Source: Gammaproteobacteria bacterium
Lineage (GTDB): Bacteria > Pseudomonadota > Gammaproteobacteria > Steroidobacterales > Rariloculaceae
Length of the DNA: 56,117 nt
Assembly: GCA_022820625.1 (NCBI GenBank)
Contig: JAJEFE010000020.1
Coordinates: 1 to 56,117, forward strand
Direction of reading: 5' to 3'
Made by a program: the position numbers and the translations under genes. Numbering within the stretch: position 1 is the stretch's first letter; each line of letters starts with the position of its first letter. The notes beneath the pieces are model-generated. The model did not search any database. It was not told the DNA's origin and saw only the letters and a list, made by a program, of their open reading frames with translations. Below are positions 1 to 8,476 of the stretch, piece after piece.

Positions 1-137
1 ACCCGCGCCCGTGGACAGCCCGTGGATAACGCTGCGTCAACGCCCAGTAGAACGTGTCGGCTTAATCCACCACGTCAGTGGTTAGACCAGGAAGATAATC
101 CGCCCAGAAGGGGTGGAGGGTTAGTGGAAGACTGTGC

Positions 138-503
138 CTAACAACACCGGTACACGCACCCGTAGGCCTCGTGGATGCCGGTGACGATGCGCCGTTCCTC
201 CCGCAACGCCTTCAGATCCACCCGCAACGGGGTGGAATCGGGCGTTGCTGCCTCCACCCGCCCGGCTTCGATGACCTGCTCGGCGGCCTGCTCGGGCGGA
301 AACAGCCCGGGCTGGCGCTCGTGCCCGATGCGCGCCTTCAGGTACTCGCCCAGCTCCTTCAGCCGAACCAGTTCGGCCTCGTCGGTGGCCACCCCGACAT
401 GGCGCACGATGCGTTGCCGGACCTTGCCGCCGAGGCGCACGCCCTCGACCAGCTGGACGGACTTGCGGGGGCTGTTGGGAGTGGTTTTGACGCGCACGAA
501 CAT
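138..503 (-). pseudogene. IS1634-like transposase, N-terminal remnant
   Basis: The 121-residue product begins like IS1634-group (IS4-related) transposases: a short MFVRVKTTPNSP-type start, then a GGKVRQRIVRHVG segment and an ELVRLKELGEYLKARI helix. Full-length members of this group run to roughly 500 residues and carry a DDE catalytic core. Here the frame stops just after an IHEAYG motif, so the whole catalytic part is missing. No matching C-terminal part is visible in bases 1-137, and I see no terminal inverted repeats. It is best read as a relic of an element lost by deletion or recombination near base 150. The family assignment rests on the N-terminal motif only. Confidence 0.7.
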
Positions 504-624
504 GGGGGTATTTTACCACCGCCGACCGTCGTCTCAAAATCACTAGGCACAACAAAACGCCTTCGCGGAACCCCCGAAAAAAACGCCCGCGGAAACAGCA
601 AGATAGTAAGATCGGTCCCGACAG

Positions 625-1635
625 CTAGGGACTCAAACCGTCGAAGTCAAGAGTTCCGTCGTACTGTGTAGCATTCGCGAGAAATCGCGTTAGATCTCTG
701 ACCGTTCTACAACCAGTCCGAAAAGTATCAAAATCGCCGACATTCAATGCAAATGCAGTCGCATTGTCGAGTACAAACTGTGGTGTCAGGAATCTTTGTT
801 CGAATTCGGCCCGGATCAGTTTTTCTGGCATAAGAAAATACGCTGCGAATACATCGGCCTCAAGCTCTACATCATCACGCGAACTCCTATCCTGCGTTCC
901 GTCAAGTGCACGATCTCGGTGGATTTCCACTTGCTCGTGAAGAATTGCATGGGCAAGTTCGTGGGCGGCAGTGAAGTTTCGAATTGCTGGTGAGAACCGG
1001 CCAGATATCTGCACCTCTCCAGCCGGTCTGTTTATGATGCCGGCGACCTCGAATAGTTCTCCGTTATTGGAATACTGACCAATTGATCCGACGACCTCAG
1101 GTTTGAAACCAATACTATTGAGGGCAAGCAGTGGGTCGAGAACATCGAGCGGACGGACGGACTTCTGATTTGGAAATAGTTGTGAGCGCGCTCTCCATAG
1201 TTCAATTTGAAGCCTTCTGGCGATGGACTCAATCTGGGGTCGAGACAGCCGCTTGCCGACTTGCTTTTCTTTAATCAGGGAATTTGGGTCGATGATGGGT
1301 TGGATGGAAATGGGCTTGTTCGCCAATGTATGTTCGCTTGCGTTACCTGGGGCGAACGCATACGGATTTTGCAGTGCACGCAGTTGATCGCGGGTAGCTT
1401 GGCCAGCATCGGCCAAAACGGCATCGAATTCGCCGTTGTCATTCAAGTAAGCATAAGGATTTCGGAGTATCTTTCGGCGCTCGCGAATCCGTGCTTGAAA
1501 GTGGTCGTCCAATCGATAGCCCCAACAAGTGATTTCGACCAAACATTGTACCGGAATGAGGTTCAATGCGGGATGTCGCAGATTCAGGTCAGCTGACGCG
1601 TTGTTCCGTGCCGCGTTCAAAGAAAAGGTTGTCAC
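625..1635 (-). CDS. ImmA/IrrE-family metallo-endopeptidase
   Basis: The 336-residue protein has the zinc-protease signature HELAH at about residues 225-229 (context FTAAHELAHAILHEQ). A downstream ELEADVFAAYFLMP segment supplies the likely third ligand, a Glu near residue 259. This is the ImmA/IrrE (COG2856) arrangement; characterised members cleave phage or stress repressors. The 200 residues ahead of the protease domain are unusual and hold two similar segments, NPYAY and NPYAF, about 30 residues apart. The start is GTG at 1635, which overlaps the TGA of the upstream isomerase gene as GTGA and implies translational coupling. The true start could lie further in. By eye the region is less GC-rich than its neighbours, suggesting transfer. 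No cognate helix-turn-helix repressor gene is adjacent. Confidence 0.8.
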   Translation of the reverse strand: MTTFSLNAARNNASADLNLRHPALNLIPVQCLVEITCWGYRLDDHFQARIRERRKILRNPYAYLNDNGEFDAVLADAGQATRDQLRALQNPYAFAPGNASEHTLANKPISIQPIIDPNSLIKEKQVGKRLSRPQIESIARRLQIELWRARSQLFPNQKSVRPLDVLDPLLALNSIGFKPEVVGSIGQYSNNGELFEVAGIINRPAGEVQISGRFSPAIRNFTAAHELAHAILHEQVEIHRDRALDGTQDRSSRDDVELEADVFAAYFLMPEKLIRAEFEQRFLTPQFVLDNATAFALNVGDFDTFRTGCRTVRDLTRFLANATQYDGTLDFDGLSP

Positions 1636-2735
1636 CAGTGACTTCCCGGCACGAACAGCCGACCGTCCATTATTTTTCGCGCCGTGCGAATGATACTAGC
1701 GCGCTGAACCTTTTTCTTTGCGCCTGCTCCATCCATCGTCAGGCGTACATTGATAGAGCCGGAGGGATGCTCGATGGAGACAGTTGAGACCACGTCCTGG
1801 GAAGGCTCGTTTGCCCAGTCGGTCGGAGGCTGGCCGACTTCGCTTGCAACTGTCGCCTTGATCGACGCGCAACAGGTCACGCAGATCGCACCGGTCACCG
1901 CGTGAGCAACATGAACATGATGCGGCGTCAGGTAACGTGAATGGACTATGCCGCCGCACCGTGGAGGCGCCAGAATTCCGACCTTGGGAACGACTGAATC
2001 AGCCACATCGCCAAGCCCCATGCGTCGCCCGGCCTCAAGCCGAATTTTCTCGATACGTCCCATAAGTAACGCATTGCCGGTGATCTCATCCGGGTCGTAG
2101 CCGTTCAGGCCCAAGTCCCCGGCCCGCATAATCACCATCGGCATAGCCACATCAATACAACTAACCGCCACCCCATCAATTTCTTCCTGCGCAACCCCAG
2201 TCGGAAACATCGCCCCGCACTTGGACCCCACCACATCACTAAAGCTCAGCACCACCGGCGCCCCAGTCCCCGGCACCCCGTCAATCCGCTGATTCCCGGC
2301 ATACGTCACGGCCCCACCCGGCGTCTGAACAATAGCCTCAATCCGGCTCCCTGTATTGACATCAAAAATCCGCACCCGCGTCTCATCAGCCTCCACCGTC
2401 ACCAACCCACGCTCAATAGCAAACGGCCCAACCCCAGCCAGCATGTTTCCGCACGAGGGCGCCGTATCCACGATGGCCTTGTCGAGCCACACCTGCGCAA
2501 ACCGATAATCGACATCAATCCCCGGCCGCTCCGACGGACTGACCATCGCCACCTTGCTGGTCACCGTAGTAGCGCCCCCAAGCCCGTCGATCTGACGCGG
2601 ATCGGGCGACCCCATGGCCGCAAGCAGAACGCGATCCCGAACCTCGGGATCCGCCGGCAGATCCTCAAGCAGGAAAAACGGCCCGCGGGACGTTCCGGCT
2701 CGCATGAACATGCATGGAATCGCACGCTGCGTCAT
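1632..2735 (-). CDS. PrpF/GalD-family isomerase (4-oxalomesaconate tautomerase or aconitate isomerase-like)
   Basis: The 367-residue product matches the PrpF fold family. It starts IPCMFMRAGTSRGPFF, followed by DGLGGATTVTSKVAMV, a DTAPSCGNMLAGVGPFAIERG segment with the conserved Cys of the active site, and later GAMFPTG. Known members are 2-methylaconitate isomerase (PrpF), aconitate isomerase and 4-oxalomesaconate tautomerase (GalD), which shift the double bond of tricarboxylic acids. Length and motifs fit the family. A TctABC transporter and a TcuA-like dehydrogenase within 8 kb fit a role on aconitate-like substrates, but that is inference. No prpC, acnD or gallate genes are in the window. 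Its stop overlaps the start of the downstream protease gene. Confidence 0.8.
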   Translation of the reverse strand: MTQRAIPCMFMRAGTSRGPFFLLEDLPADPEVRDRVLLAAMGSPDPRQIDGLGGATTVTSKVAMVSPSERPGIDVDYRFAQVWLDKAIVDTAPSCGNMLAGVGPFAIERGLVTVEADETRVRIFDVNTGSRIEAIVQTPGGAVTYAGNQRIDGVPGTGAPVVLSFSDVVGSKCGAMFPTGVAQEEIDGVAVSCIDVAMPMVIMRAGDLGLNGYDPDEITGNALLMGRIEKIRLEAGRRMGLGDVADSVVPKVGILAPPRCGGIVHSRYLTPHHVHVAHAVTGAICVTCCASIKATVASEVGQPPTDWANEPSQDVVSTVSIEHPSGSINVRLTMDGAGAKKKVQRASIIRTARKIMDGRLFVPGSHW

Positions 2736-2783
2736 TGCACTTGTCGAGTCATCGAGACAGCAGATCCGTACTGACGCAAAACG

Positions 2784-3317
2784 TCATCCAGGAATGGAGC
2801 GGCTATCATCCAGAATCTTCCTCAGGTCCTTCATAAGCAGGAACAGATGGAAAGGGTCTGTGGGGCTGGGTTCGAATTCCAGTCCTTCGTACCAAGCCCG
2901 TGCCTCCTCGTCCTTGGCATGGACAAGGAGGGCTCGGACGCCAACAATTTCTGCAGCGGCGGCGGTTCTGAGCAGAGCATCCTTGATGAGCGCCTTGCCA
3001 ATGCCTCGCCCTTGCTGCGTTCTGTCAACAGCCAGACGGGCAAGCAGCATCACGGGGATCGGATGCCGGGCCAGCCCCTTGCCCACCCGGACAGGCGCTT
3101 CGGCGTGCTCCACCGCTCCAGCGGCAAGGCTGTAATAGGCGATCACCGCCGATTTCCGGCAGACGACATAGGTTCGGGCGCTGTCGGCGCGCTGATTTGC
3201 AAGGGCAAATCGCTTCAGAAAGTGATCGAGCGCCTGCTTCCCGCACTCGAAGGAGTCAACTTCGTGCGTTTCGTCAAGTTTTTCGACCGGAGACAAACTC
3301 CCGTCTCGGGGTATCAC
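2784..3317 (-). CDS. GNAT-family acetyltransferase toxin (TacT-like)
   Basis: From the GTG at 3317 the product is 177 residues. It has a GNAT acetyl-CoA binding loop (RLAVDRTQQGRGIGKALI) and a late ARAWYEGLEF segment with the Tyr typical of TacT/AtaT-type toxins. It also has the early CGKQALDHFLKRFA and YYSLAAGAVEH motifs common to toxins paired with DUF1778 antitoxins. These toxins acetylate aminoacyl-tRNA and block translation. The GTG overlaps the TGA of the upstream antitoxin gene as GTGA, the classic coupling for such pairs, so I prefer it to the longer frame starting at 3404. Confidence 0.88.
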   Translation of the reverse strand: MIPRDGSLSPVEKLDETHEVDSFECGKQALDHFLKRFALANQRADSARTYVVCRKSAVIAYYSLAAGAVEHAEAPVRVGKGLARHPIPVMLLARLAVDRTQQGRGIGKALIKDALLRTAAAAEIVGVRALLVHAKDEEARAWYEGLEFEPSPTDPFHLFLLMKDLRKILDDSRSIPG

Positions 3318-3589
3318 TCCAGTACGCTCTTTTCGGAAAACAGCCGAGCCAGGCGAGGTTTGTTCACGACCGGCCGGTCGAGGATATTCTGAAATTCCTT
3401 CCACCGCCGGTCATCGAGCTGGAACATCCGCCGGTCGGCCAGAGCGTCCTCGGCGGCTTTGATTCCCGCCTCAAGCAGAAACTCCGTGACGTTCTTGTGG
3501 GCTGAGGCCGCAGCCCGCTGTAGCAACGCCTTCAAGCTCGGAGTCGTCCGAACCTCGATGCGCTCCGACTTGGTTTCCGCGATGCCCAT
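3314..3589 (-). CDS. DUF1778 (TacA-like, RHH-type) antitoxin
   Basis: The 91-residue product starts MGIAETKSERIEVRTTPSL and continues LLQRAAASAHKNVTEFLLEAG, the ribbon-helix-helix DNA-binding pattern of DUF1778 antitoxins. A C-terminal tail ending LARLFSEKSVLE would bind and neutralise the GNAT toxin. The start at 3589 is preceded by a GGAGG ribosome binding site at good spacing, and upstream in-frame ATGs lack one. It is the first gene of a two-gene operon and overlaps the toxin by four bases. By analogy with this family, the complex would repress its own promoter in 3590-3700. Confidence 0.88.
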   Translation of the reverse strand: MGIAETKSERIEVRTTPSLKALLQRAAASAHKNVTEFLLEAGIKAAEDALADRRMFQLDDRRWKEFQNILDRPVVNKPRLARLFSEKSVLE

Positions 3590-3745
3590 GGATATTCCTC
3601 CAATTCGATCCACCGGCATTCTGTCACACGGACATTGTACGGACAAGAGCCGAGCGCGATCGCCTGACCTCCCAGTCAGGCATCAAACGATTCGAAGGGC
3701 AAAATCGTCGGTTAGGTCATTTTTTCCGGATCGACGGAGCCTTGG

Positions 3746-3949
3746 CTATTTCTGTCGAGCAAAAATGAACAAGCCGATTGTGCCTATGGCCAGCGCAACA
3801 AGGCCCAAGATGCTTCCATATTCACGGACAAACGATAAGGTTCGCTCACTTGAGACAATTGTGAGCGCGAGCCCCAAGAGGACTGCTGCAATCAAGCCAA
3901 CATCTATCAGGCACCGATTCTGCAGAGCAGTAGTCATTTCTTCCAACAC
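3746..3949 (-). CDS. Small two-helix membrane protein, unknown function
   Basis: A 67-residue frame with two clear hydrophobic stretches (VGLIAAVLLGLALTIV and ILGLVALAIGTIGLFIF) and a short basic end (ARQK), as expected for a small inner-membrane protein. The start is GTG at 3949, or ATG at 3937 four codons in; neither has a strong ribosome binding site. It lies between a toxin-antitoxin operon and the transporter genes, in a locally less GC-rich stretch. I recognise no family. It could be a chance frame, but hydrophobic pattern and length favour a real gene. The flanks 3650-3745 and 3950-4087 hold nothing else I can name. Confidence 0.45.
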   Translation of the reverse strand: MLEEMTTALQNRCLIDVGLIAAVLLGLALTIVSSERTLSFVREYGSILGLVALAIGTIGLFIFARQK

Positions 3950-4087
3950 GTCCCTGACGGATTCTCGGGTATGTCCCTGTTGGCTACTAATTTGGATTTC
4001 CTCAGCTTCTTGGCCACGCTATCCAGGATGCGACCTGCGCGCGTGCGGGCGGTAATTTAACATAGTCGCCGGCAATCGCCCGCTGCC

Positions 4088-6142
4088 TCATCGCACCTGC
4101 CCCGTCAGCCAGGGTTGATCAACATATTCTGCAACCAGCCCCCCGGGCAGTTCCACCAGCAGGAGGTTGGCGGCAGCCGCCAGGGCCACGATCACGCAGG
4201 CTGTCAGCGCAAGCGTCAATCCCCAGGGCTGCTGCGCCTTGCGTCGCAGGAACGTCAGGAAAAATACGAGCGCCCCCGGCAGGAAGCCCAGCACGCCCAC
4301 CGCCGCGACCAGCACGCCGAACCATCCGGCGCTTCGCCACGTACCGCTGCCTGCCACGGCCTCGGAGCCGGACTGCTCGGCCCCCTTGGCAGCATCGGCG
4401 TCGTACTCAAGGTCGACATTCGCCGAACTGACCGCCGGCCTCACCCGCAACACCACCACCAGCGCAACGCACAACACCAACGTCGCCACCGCCACGCTCA
4501 ATGGAAAAATCCGCCCCAGCGGCGAGAGCCTGAGGCTGCTCCAGACCGCGTAGAGCAGGACGGCGATGGCCCCGCCGACGAAAGCGAGTTGCGGGCCGAC
4601 ATGACGGGCCGGCGGACTTCTCCGCGATCCGTCTGCTGTCGCCGCCGCCATAGACTCGGTTGGCGCCGATCCGACACCCCGGCCCCTGCCTCGCTGTCCC
4701 CGCGCCCCAAGCCAGACCGACACCACCGTAATCCCGAGAATCACCACCACCCCCGGCCGCGCCAGCATCCCCCAGCCATAGAACTGCACCGCCAGGTTTA
4801 GATACCCCTCCGCCTGCGGCGCCAGCACGAACCCGATCAGGAACGCCGGCCGCGACCACCCGAACCGGCGCAGCAACACCCCCAGCACCCCGATCGCCAG
4901 CAGCGCCGCCAGGTCCATGAACTGGCGTGTCGCCTGGTAGGCGGCGAAGCTCACCACCACGATCATGAACGGCGCCAGCAGGTTGAACGGGATCGTGGTC
5001 AGCCGCGCGATGGGCCGCGCCAGCAGCATGCAGCTACCCGCGCCGAGGACGTTGGCCAGCGCCAGCGACCAGATGATGGTGTAGGTCAGGTCCAGGTCGC
5101 TGGAGACCATGGCGGGGCCGGCTTCGATGCCCAGCAGCACCATGCCGCCGAGGAAGACGGCCATGGCGCCGGAGCCGGGGATGCCGAAGAGCAGGGTGGG
5201 GACCAGTCCGCCGCCTTCCTTGGCGTTGTTGGCCGATTCCGGGGCGAGCACGCCGCGGATGTCGCCCTTGCCGAAGCGGGACTTGTCCCTGGCGGTCTGC
5301 ACGACGTGGCCGTAGGCGATCCAGTCGACGACGGTGCCGCCGAGTCCGGGGATGGCGCCGATGAGTGTGCCGAGGCCCGCGCATCGCAGGCACAGGAACC
5401 AGTTGCGGAAGACGTCCCGGATGCCTTCGAACCAGTCCGCCGCGGGCATGCGGCTTGAGGCGATGGGGCGGTTCCTGCGCAGCAGTTCGGTGATTTCCGG
5501 AAAGGCGAAGAGGCCGATGCCGACGATGACCAGCGGCAGCCCGTCGTAGAGGTAGTCGATGCCGAACGTCATCCGGAACTCGCCGGTGGCGGGCGCGCCG
5601 CCGATGGAGCCGGCGATCAGCCCGAGCCCGCAGGCGGCGAGTCCCTTGACGAGGCTGGCGCCGGAGAGCACGCCCACCATGGAAAGGCCCAGCAGCGCCA
5701 GCATGAACAGTTCCGCCGATCCGAACGTGAGGATGAGCGGCCGCGCCACCTGCACGAACAGCGTGAGGATCGCCGCGCCGACGATGCCGCCCATCAGCGA
5801 CGCGGTGAACGCGGCGGCGAGCGCCCGGGCGGCGCGCCCCTGCTGCGACAGCGGGAAGCCGTCCAGAACCGTGGCCTGGCTGGCGCTGGAGCCGGGGATC
5901 CCCATGAGCACGGAGGTGAAGGTATCGGACGTGGGGATCACCGCCACCAGGCCCACCAGCGTCGCCAGCGCCGAAACGGTATCCATCCCGTACAGGAACG
6001 GCATCATGATGGCCAGCCCGGCGATTCCGCCGAGCCCGGGAAAGGCGCCGATCGCCAACCCCAGCATCACGCCGAGCGCGAGGTGGAAGAGGTGCTCGAG
6101 CGTGGCCAGGTTGGCGAGTGCGGTGAGAAGCGCCTCGGACAA
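4088..6142 (-). CDS. Tripartite tricarboxylate transporter, TctA-TctB fusion permease
   Basis: Residues 1 to about 500 are a TctA large permease. They carry the duplicated glycine motif (GAFPGLGG near residue 35 and GAIPGLGGTVVDW near 265) and the PESANNAKEGGGLVPTLLFGIPGSG segment. Residues from about 515 add roughly 170 residues with four hydrophobic helices, the size and topology of the small subunit TctB, which is usually a separate gene. The fusion gives 684 residues. With TctC, encoded just upstream, it would import citrate-like or other carboxylates using an ion gradient. The start is TTG at 6142, which gives the usual spacing to the first glycine motif. A 36-bp repeat array separates it from tctC. 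Confidence 0.88.
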   Translation of the reverse strand: MSEALLTALANLATLEHLFHLALGVMLGLAIGAFPGLGGIAGLAIMMPFLYGMDTVSALATLVGLVAVIPTSDTFTSVLMGIPGSSASQATVLDGFPLSQQGRAARALAAAFTASLMGGIVGAAILTLFVQVARPLILTFGSAELFMLALLGLSMVGVLSGASLVKGLAACGLGLIAGSIGGAPATGEFRMTFGIDYLYDGLPLVIVGIGLFAFPEITELLRRNRPIASSRMPAADWFEGIRDVFRNWFLCLRCAGLGTLIGAIPGLGGTVVDWIAYGHVVQTARDKSRFGKGDIRGVLAPESANNAKEGGGLVPTLLFGIPGSGAMAVFLGGMVLLGIEAGPAMVSSDLDLTYTIIWSLALANVLGAGSCMLLARPIARLTTIPFNLLAPFMIVVVSFAAYQATRQFMDLAALLAIGVLGVLLRRFGWSRPAFLIGFVLAPQAEGYLNLAVQFYGWGMLARPGVVVILGITVVSVWLGARGQRGRGRGVGSAPTESMAAATADGSRRSPPARHVGPQLAFVGGAIAVLLYAVWSSLRLSPLGRIFPLSVAVATLVLCVALVVVLRVRPAVSSANVDLEYDADAAKGAEQSGSEAVAGSGTWRSAGWFGVLVAAVGVLGFLPGALVFFLTFLRRKAQQPWGLTLALTACVIVALAAAANLLLVELPGGLVAEYVDQPWLTGQVR

Positions 6143-6146
6143 GTCA

Positions 6147-6281
6147 GGCCTCGAAATCTACGTGGAATGCATTCAGGGTCCCGGCCTCGAAATCTACGTG
6201 GAAATCACTCGAGGTTCCGGCCTCGATGTCTGCGCGGATTCATCCAACTGTCAGGCCTCGAGGTTTACGCGGAATTCATCC
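6147..6281. repeat. 36-bp degenerate tandem repeat, four copies of the tctC 3' end
   Basis: Four copies of a unit beginning GGCCTCGAAATCTACGTGGA start at 6147, 6183, 6219 and 6254 (spacing 36, 36, 35). The copy at 6254 is the last codons and stop of the TctC gene read on the minus strand. The other three lie downstream of that stop, in the spacer before the TctA-TctB gene, and have drifted by several bases each. The array fills almost the whole spacer. Confidence 0.9.
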
Positions 6282-7375
6282 TTGAGCCACGTCCGGACCC
6301 AGGTGCGGGCGCTTTGCGGGACGTCGGTGGCCAGTTCGTAGATGCGCTGTGCTGCGGGTCCGGTCACCTGCTCGTAGGCGCCGAGCGCGGCGGGCATTCG
6401 GGCGATGTAGTCCGGGTCCCGGCGCATGGCGTGCACGGCGTCCTCGTAGGCGGCGACGATCTCGTCCGGGGTGTCCGTGGGGGCGACGAGCAGCTTCTGC
6501 GCCGGGAATCCCGCGGTGAAGAAGGCAAACCAGCTCTCCCAGCCGGGGCCGCTCGGTGGTTCGCCGTGCAGCAGTTCGTACGCTTCTCCGTAGTGGGGCA
6601 GATCCGGGAAGGTGGGATCGCGGACCAGGTTGCCGCCGGCATCCAGCGCGCCCCACGAGAACAGCGGCACGGCGTCGCCCTGCTCGATGAGCGGCACGAC
6701 GTTGCGCAGGTAGGCGGTGGAGGTCTGGTAGTCGATGTTGAGCTCGCCCCGCTCGAACGCGAGCCGCCCGGCGCCGCGCCCGCTCATCCCGAAGATGGGC
6801 CGGACGTTGAGGCCCATGAGCTTGAACCCCAGCACCGGCACCAGGTCCAGCGACGTGGGCCCCTGGCTGCCGTAGAGCAGTTCGCGGTCGGCGATCTGTC
6901 CGAGCTCCGTCGCGTCGGCGATGCCGAGTTCGGCAGAAACGTAGGCCACCCCGCCAGTGCCGTAGGCCATCAGCACGCGCCAGTCCCGATACTCGTACCG
7001 CACCCGCGGATCGTCCATGAGATAGGGAAACTGCGTGGACGCCGACGTGCCCAGCACCGAGAGCCCGTCCGGCCGTGCCCGTGCGGCGAAGCGGTTGGCG
7101 CCCGCGATGGAGTTGCCGCCCGGGACGTTGCGCACGACGACAGTGGGTTGGCCCGGGAGGTAGCGTGAGAGGAACGGGGCGTTGAACCGGCCCCAGGTGT
7201 CGGAACCGCCGCCTTCCTTGAAGGGAATGATGAGTTCGACGATGCGGCCGGAGAAGTCGGGAGATTGGCCGCGGGTGGGGGAGGGCGCCAGGCCAAGACC
7301 CAGCCCGCCCAGCCCGCCGAGCCCCAGCCCGCCCAGTCCGAGCGCGGCAGAGCCCAGGAATTTTCGGCGGTCCAT
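6251..7375 (-). CDS. TctC-like tricarboxylate-binding protein with Tat signal
   Basis: The 374-residue product starts MDRRKFLGSAALG, a twin-arginine export signal, followed by a Gly/Leu-rich hydrophobic core. The mature part has the TctC/Bug order: IVELIIPFKEGGGSDTWGR near the start, then VVVRNVPGGNSIAGANRFA. It would be the periplasmic solute receptor of the adjacent TctA-TctB permease, binding carboxylates. A TTG three codons upstream (7384) is possible, but the ATG at 7375 gives the normal position for the Tat motif. The gene follows the phosphoesterase by about 12 bases and is probably co-transcribed with it. Its last codons are the source of the 36-bp repeats downstream. Confidence 0.88.
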   Translation of the reverse strand: MDRRKFLGSAALGLGGLGLGGLGGLGLGLAPSPTRGQSPDFSGRIVELIIPFKEGGGSDTWGRFNAPFLSRYLPGQPTVVVRNVPGGNSIAGANRFAARARPDGLSVLGTSASTQFPYLMDDPRVRYEYRDWRVLMAYGTGGVAYVSAELGIADATELGQIADRELLYGSQGPTSLDLVPVLGFKLMGLNVRPIFGMSGRGAGRLAFERGELNIDYQTSTAYLRNVVPLIEQGDAVPLFSWGALDAGGNLVRDPTFPDLPHYGEAYELLHGEPPSGPGWESWFAFFTAGFPAQKLLVAPTDTPDEIVAAYEDAVHAMRRDPDYIARMPAALGAYEQVTGPAAQRIYELATDVPQSARTWVRTWLKDEFRVNLEA

Positions 7376-7383
7376 CTTGCTCA

Positions 7384-7403
7384 AGCGCTAAACCTCGACG
7401 ATC
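7384..7403. repeat. 20-bp direct repeat, copy 1
   Basis: The 20 bases AGCGCTAAACCTCGACGATC here are identical to 8469-8488, 1085 bp away. This copy covers the junction between the tctC start region and the stop codon of the phosphoesterase gene, which reads I-V-E-V-stop on the minus strand. Confidence 0.9.
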
Positions 7404-8119
7404 AGCCCCGGATTGTATCCGGTGAGTGCCTCGTGCGGATAGCCGCCTTGATTCGACAGGATCCGGGTCTCTCCGAGCATGAAGTCCACGTTGTGGTGCG
7501 TGTGACCGCAGATCCACAATTCGGGGCGGGTGGACGCCACGACTTTGGGAACATCGGCGCAGAAATACCTGGCGATGTCGTCCATAGGAAAGCCCGTATG
7601 GCGAGCCTTGAGGGTCGGCGGCCAGTGCGTGATGACAATATCGCCGGGCCTGACCGTCTCGGTCAGAAACGCCACGGCCTCTTCGTGCAGGTCCAGCATG
7701 GCTGCAGGAGTCAACAGCCCGCCGCCGTGCCGGATGCGGTGGAAGTCGTTGATCGCGCGGCCCGCGTTGAACATGGACAAGGGCTCGTGGCAGAAGTTGG
7801 CCCACAGGGGCGTGCCAACGAACCGCCGGTCGCCCACCTGCACCGCCCGGTTGTTCATCCACTCGTACTCGCCGTACATGGCCATCTTTTCCATGTGGCG
7901 GTTGGCTTCGTGCAGATCCCTGCCGTAGTATTCGTGGTTCCCCGGCACGTACAGGACGGCCTCGTAGCGCCCGGCGAGATCATCACGCAACCACTCGATG
8001 GTCTCATCGTCCGCGTAACCGATGTCGCCCGCGAGCACCAGCACGTCGGCGCCGATGTCCGGGACCTCCGGCGAATGGCCGAATTCACGGTGTATGTCGC
8101 TTGCGATTTGCAATTTCAT
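7388..8119 (-). CDS. Calcineurin-like metallophosphoesterase
   Basis: The 243-residue product carries the full set of metallophosphoesterase motifs in order: a D-x-H (ASDIH) near residue 10, GDIG near 33, GNHEYY near 60, an ITHWPP segment and a C-terminal GHTHH. These ligate two metal ions. The substrate cannot be told from sequence; relatives hydrolyse phosphodiesters or phosphomonoesters in the cytoplasm, and no signal peptide is present. The ATG at 8119 (MKLQIASDIH) fits the family better than the longer frame from 8152. It is the first gene of a probable operon with the tctC and tctAB genes. Confidence 0.88.
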   Translation of the reverse strand: MKLQIASDIHREFGHSPEVPDIGADVLVLAGDIGYADDETIEWLRDDLAGRYEAVLYVPGNHEYYGRDLHEANRHMEKMAMYGEYEWMNNRAVQVGDRRFVGTPLWANFCHEPLSMFNAGRAINDFHRIRHGGGLLTPAAMLDLHEEAVAFLTETVRPGDIVITHWPPTLKARHTGFPMDDIARYFCADVPKVVASTRPELWICGHTHHNVDFMLGETRILSNQGGYPHEALTGYNPGLIVEV

Positions 8120-8251
8120 GGTTGTAATTCCATCAGCTGGATGCACTGACATTCAGGAACAGAAAGTTGTTCCATGCAAGACCGCATTTCTCGACTTTTT
8201 GGCCAGATTCGCGCAATGTCGGGCCGAGTAGCGGTATGTTACATTGCGGGC

Positions 8252-8476
8252 ATGAAGGAAGAGGTGCGATGGTTGATTGGTATCGGCGTCATTCTCGCTG
8301 GGCTGATTCTGAACGCTCAGCGTGTGGACGGAAACCGCATCGACCGGCTTGTAAACCAGGTTGAGCGGCTGGAAGATGTGCTCACGGAACATCGGGTGGA
8401 AGCGGCCCGGGATTTCGGCGAGATCAAGAGCAGCATCGAATACCTGCGCACCGGCGATCCACCGGGCGAGCGCTAA
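8252..8476 (+). CDS. Small membrane-anchored coiled-coil protein, unknown function
   Basis: A 74-residue product with one N-terminal membrane helix (VRWLIGIGVILAGLILNA) followed by a charged heptad-like helix (RIDRLVNQVERLEDVLTEH). It is laid out like many small inner-membrane proteins with a cytoplasmic or periplasmic coiled coil. A longer frame starts at 8174, but the ATG at 8252 places the membrane helix at the N-terminus. It is divergent from the phosphoesterase gene, and its stop codon lies inside copy 2 of the 20-bp direct repeat. I recognise no named family. Confidence 0.6.
   Translation: MKEEVRWLIGIGVILAGLILNAQRVDGNRIDRLVNQVERLEDVLTEHRVEAARDFGEIKSSIEYLRTGDPPGER

Noticed and set aside
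1..137. Possible continuation or end of the insertion sequence at the left edge
   Set aside because: No transposase motifs, no inverted repeat matching the other side, and no target duplication could be identified.
6147..6281. Possible CRISPR array (period 36 bp)
   Set aside because: There are no unique spacers between conserved repeats; the whole unit drifts and one copy is the end of tctC.
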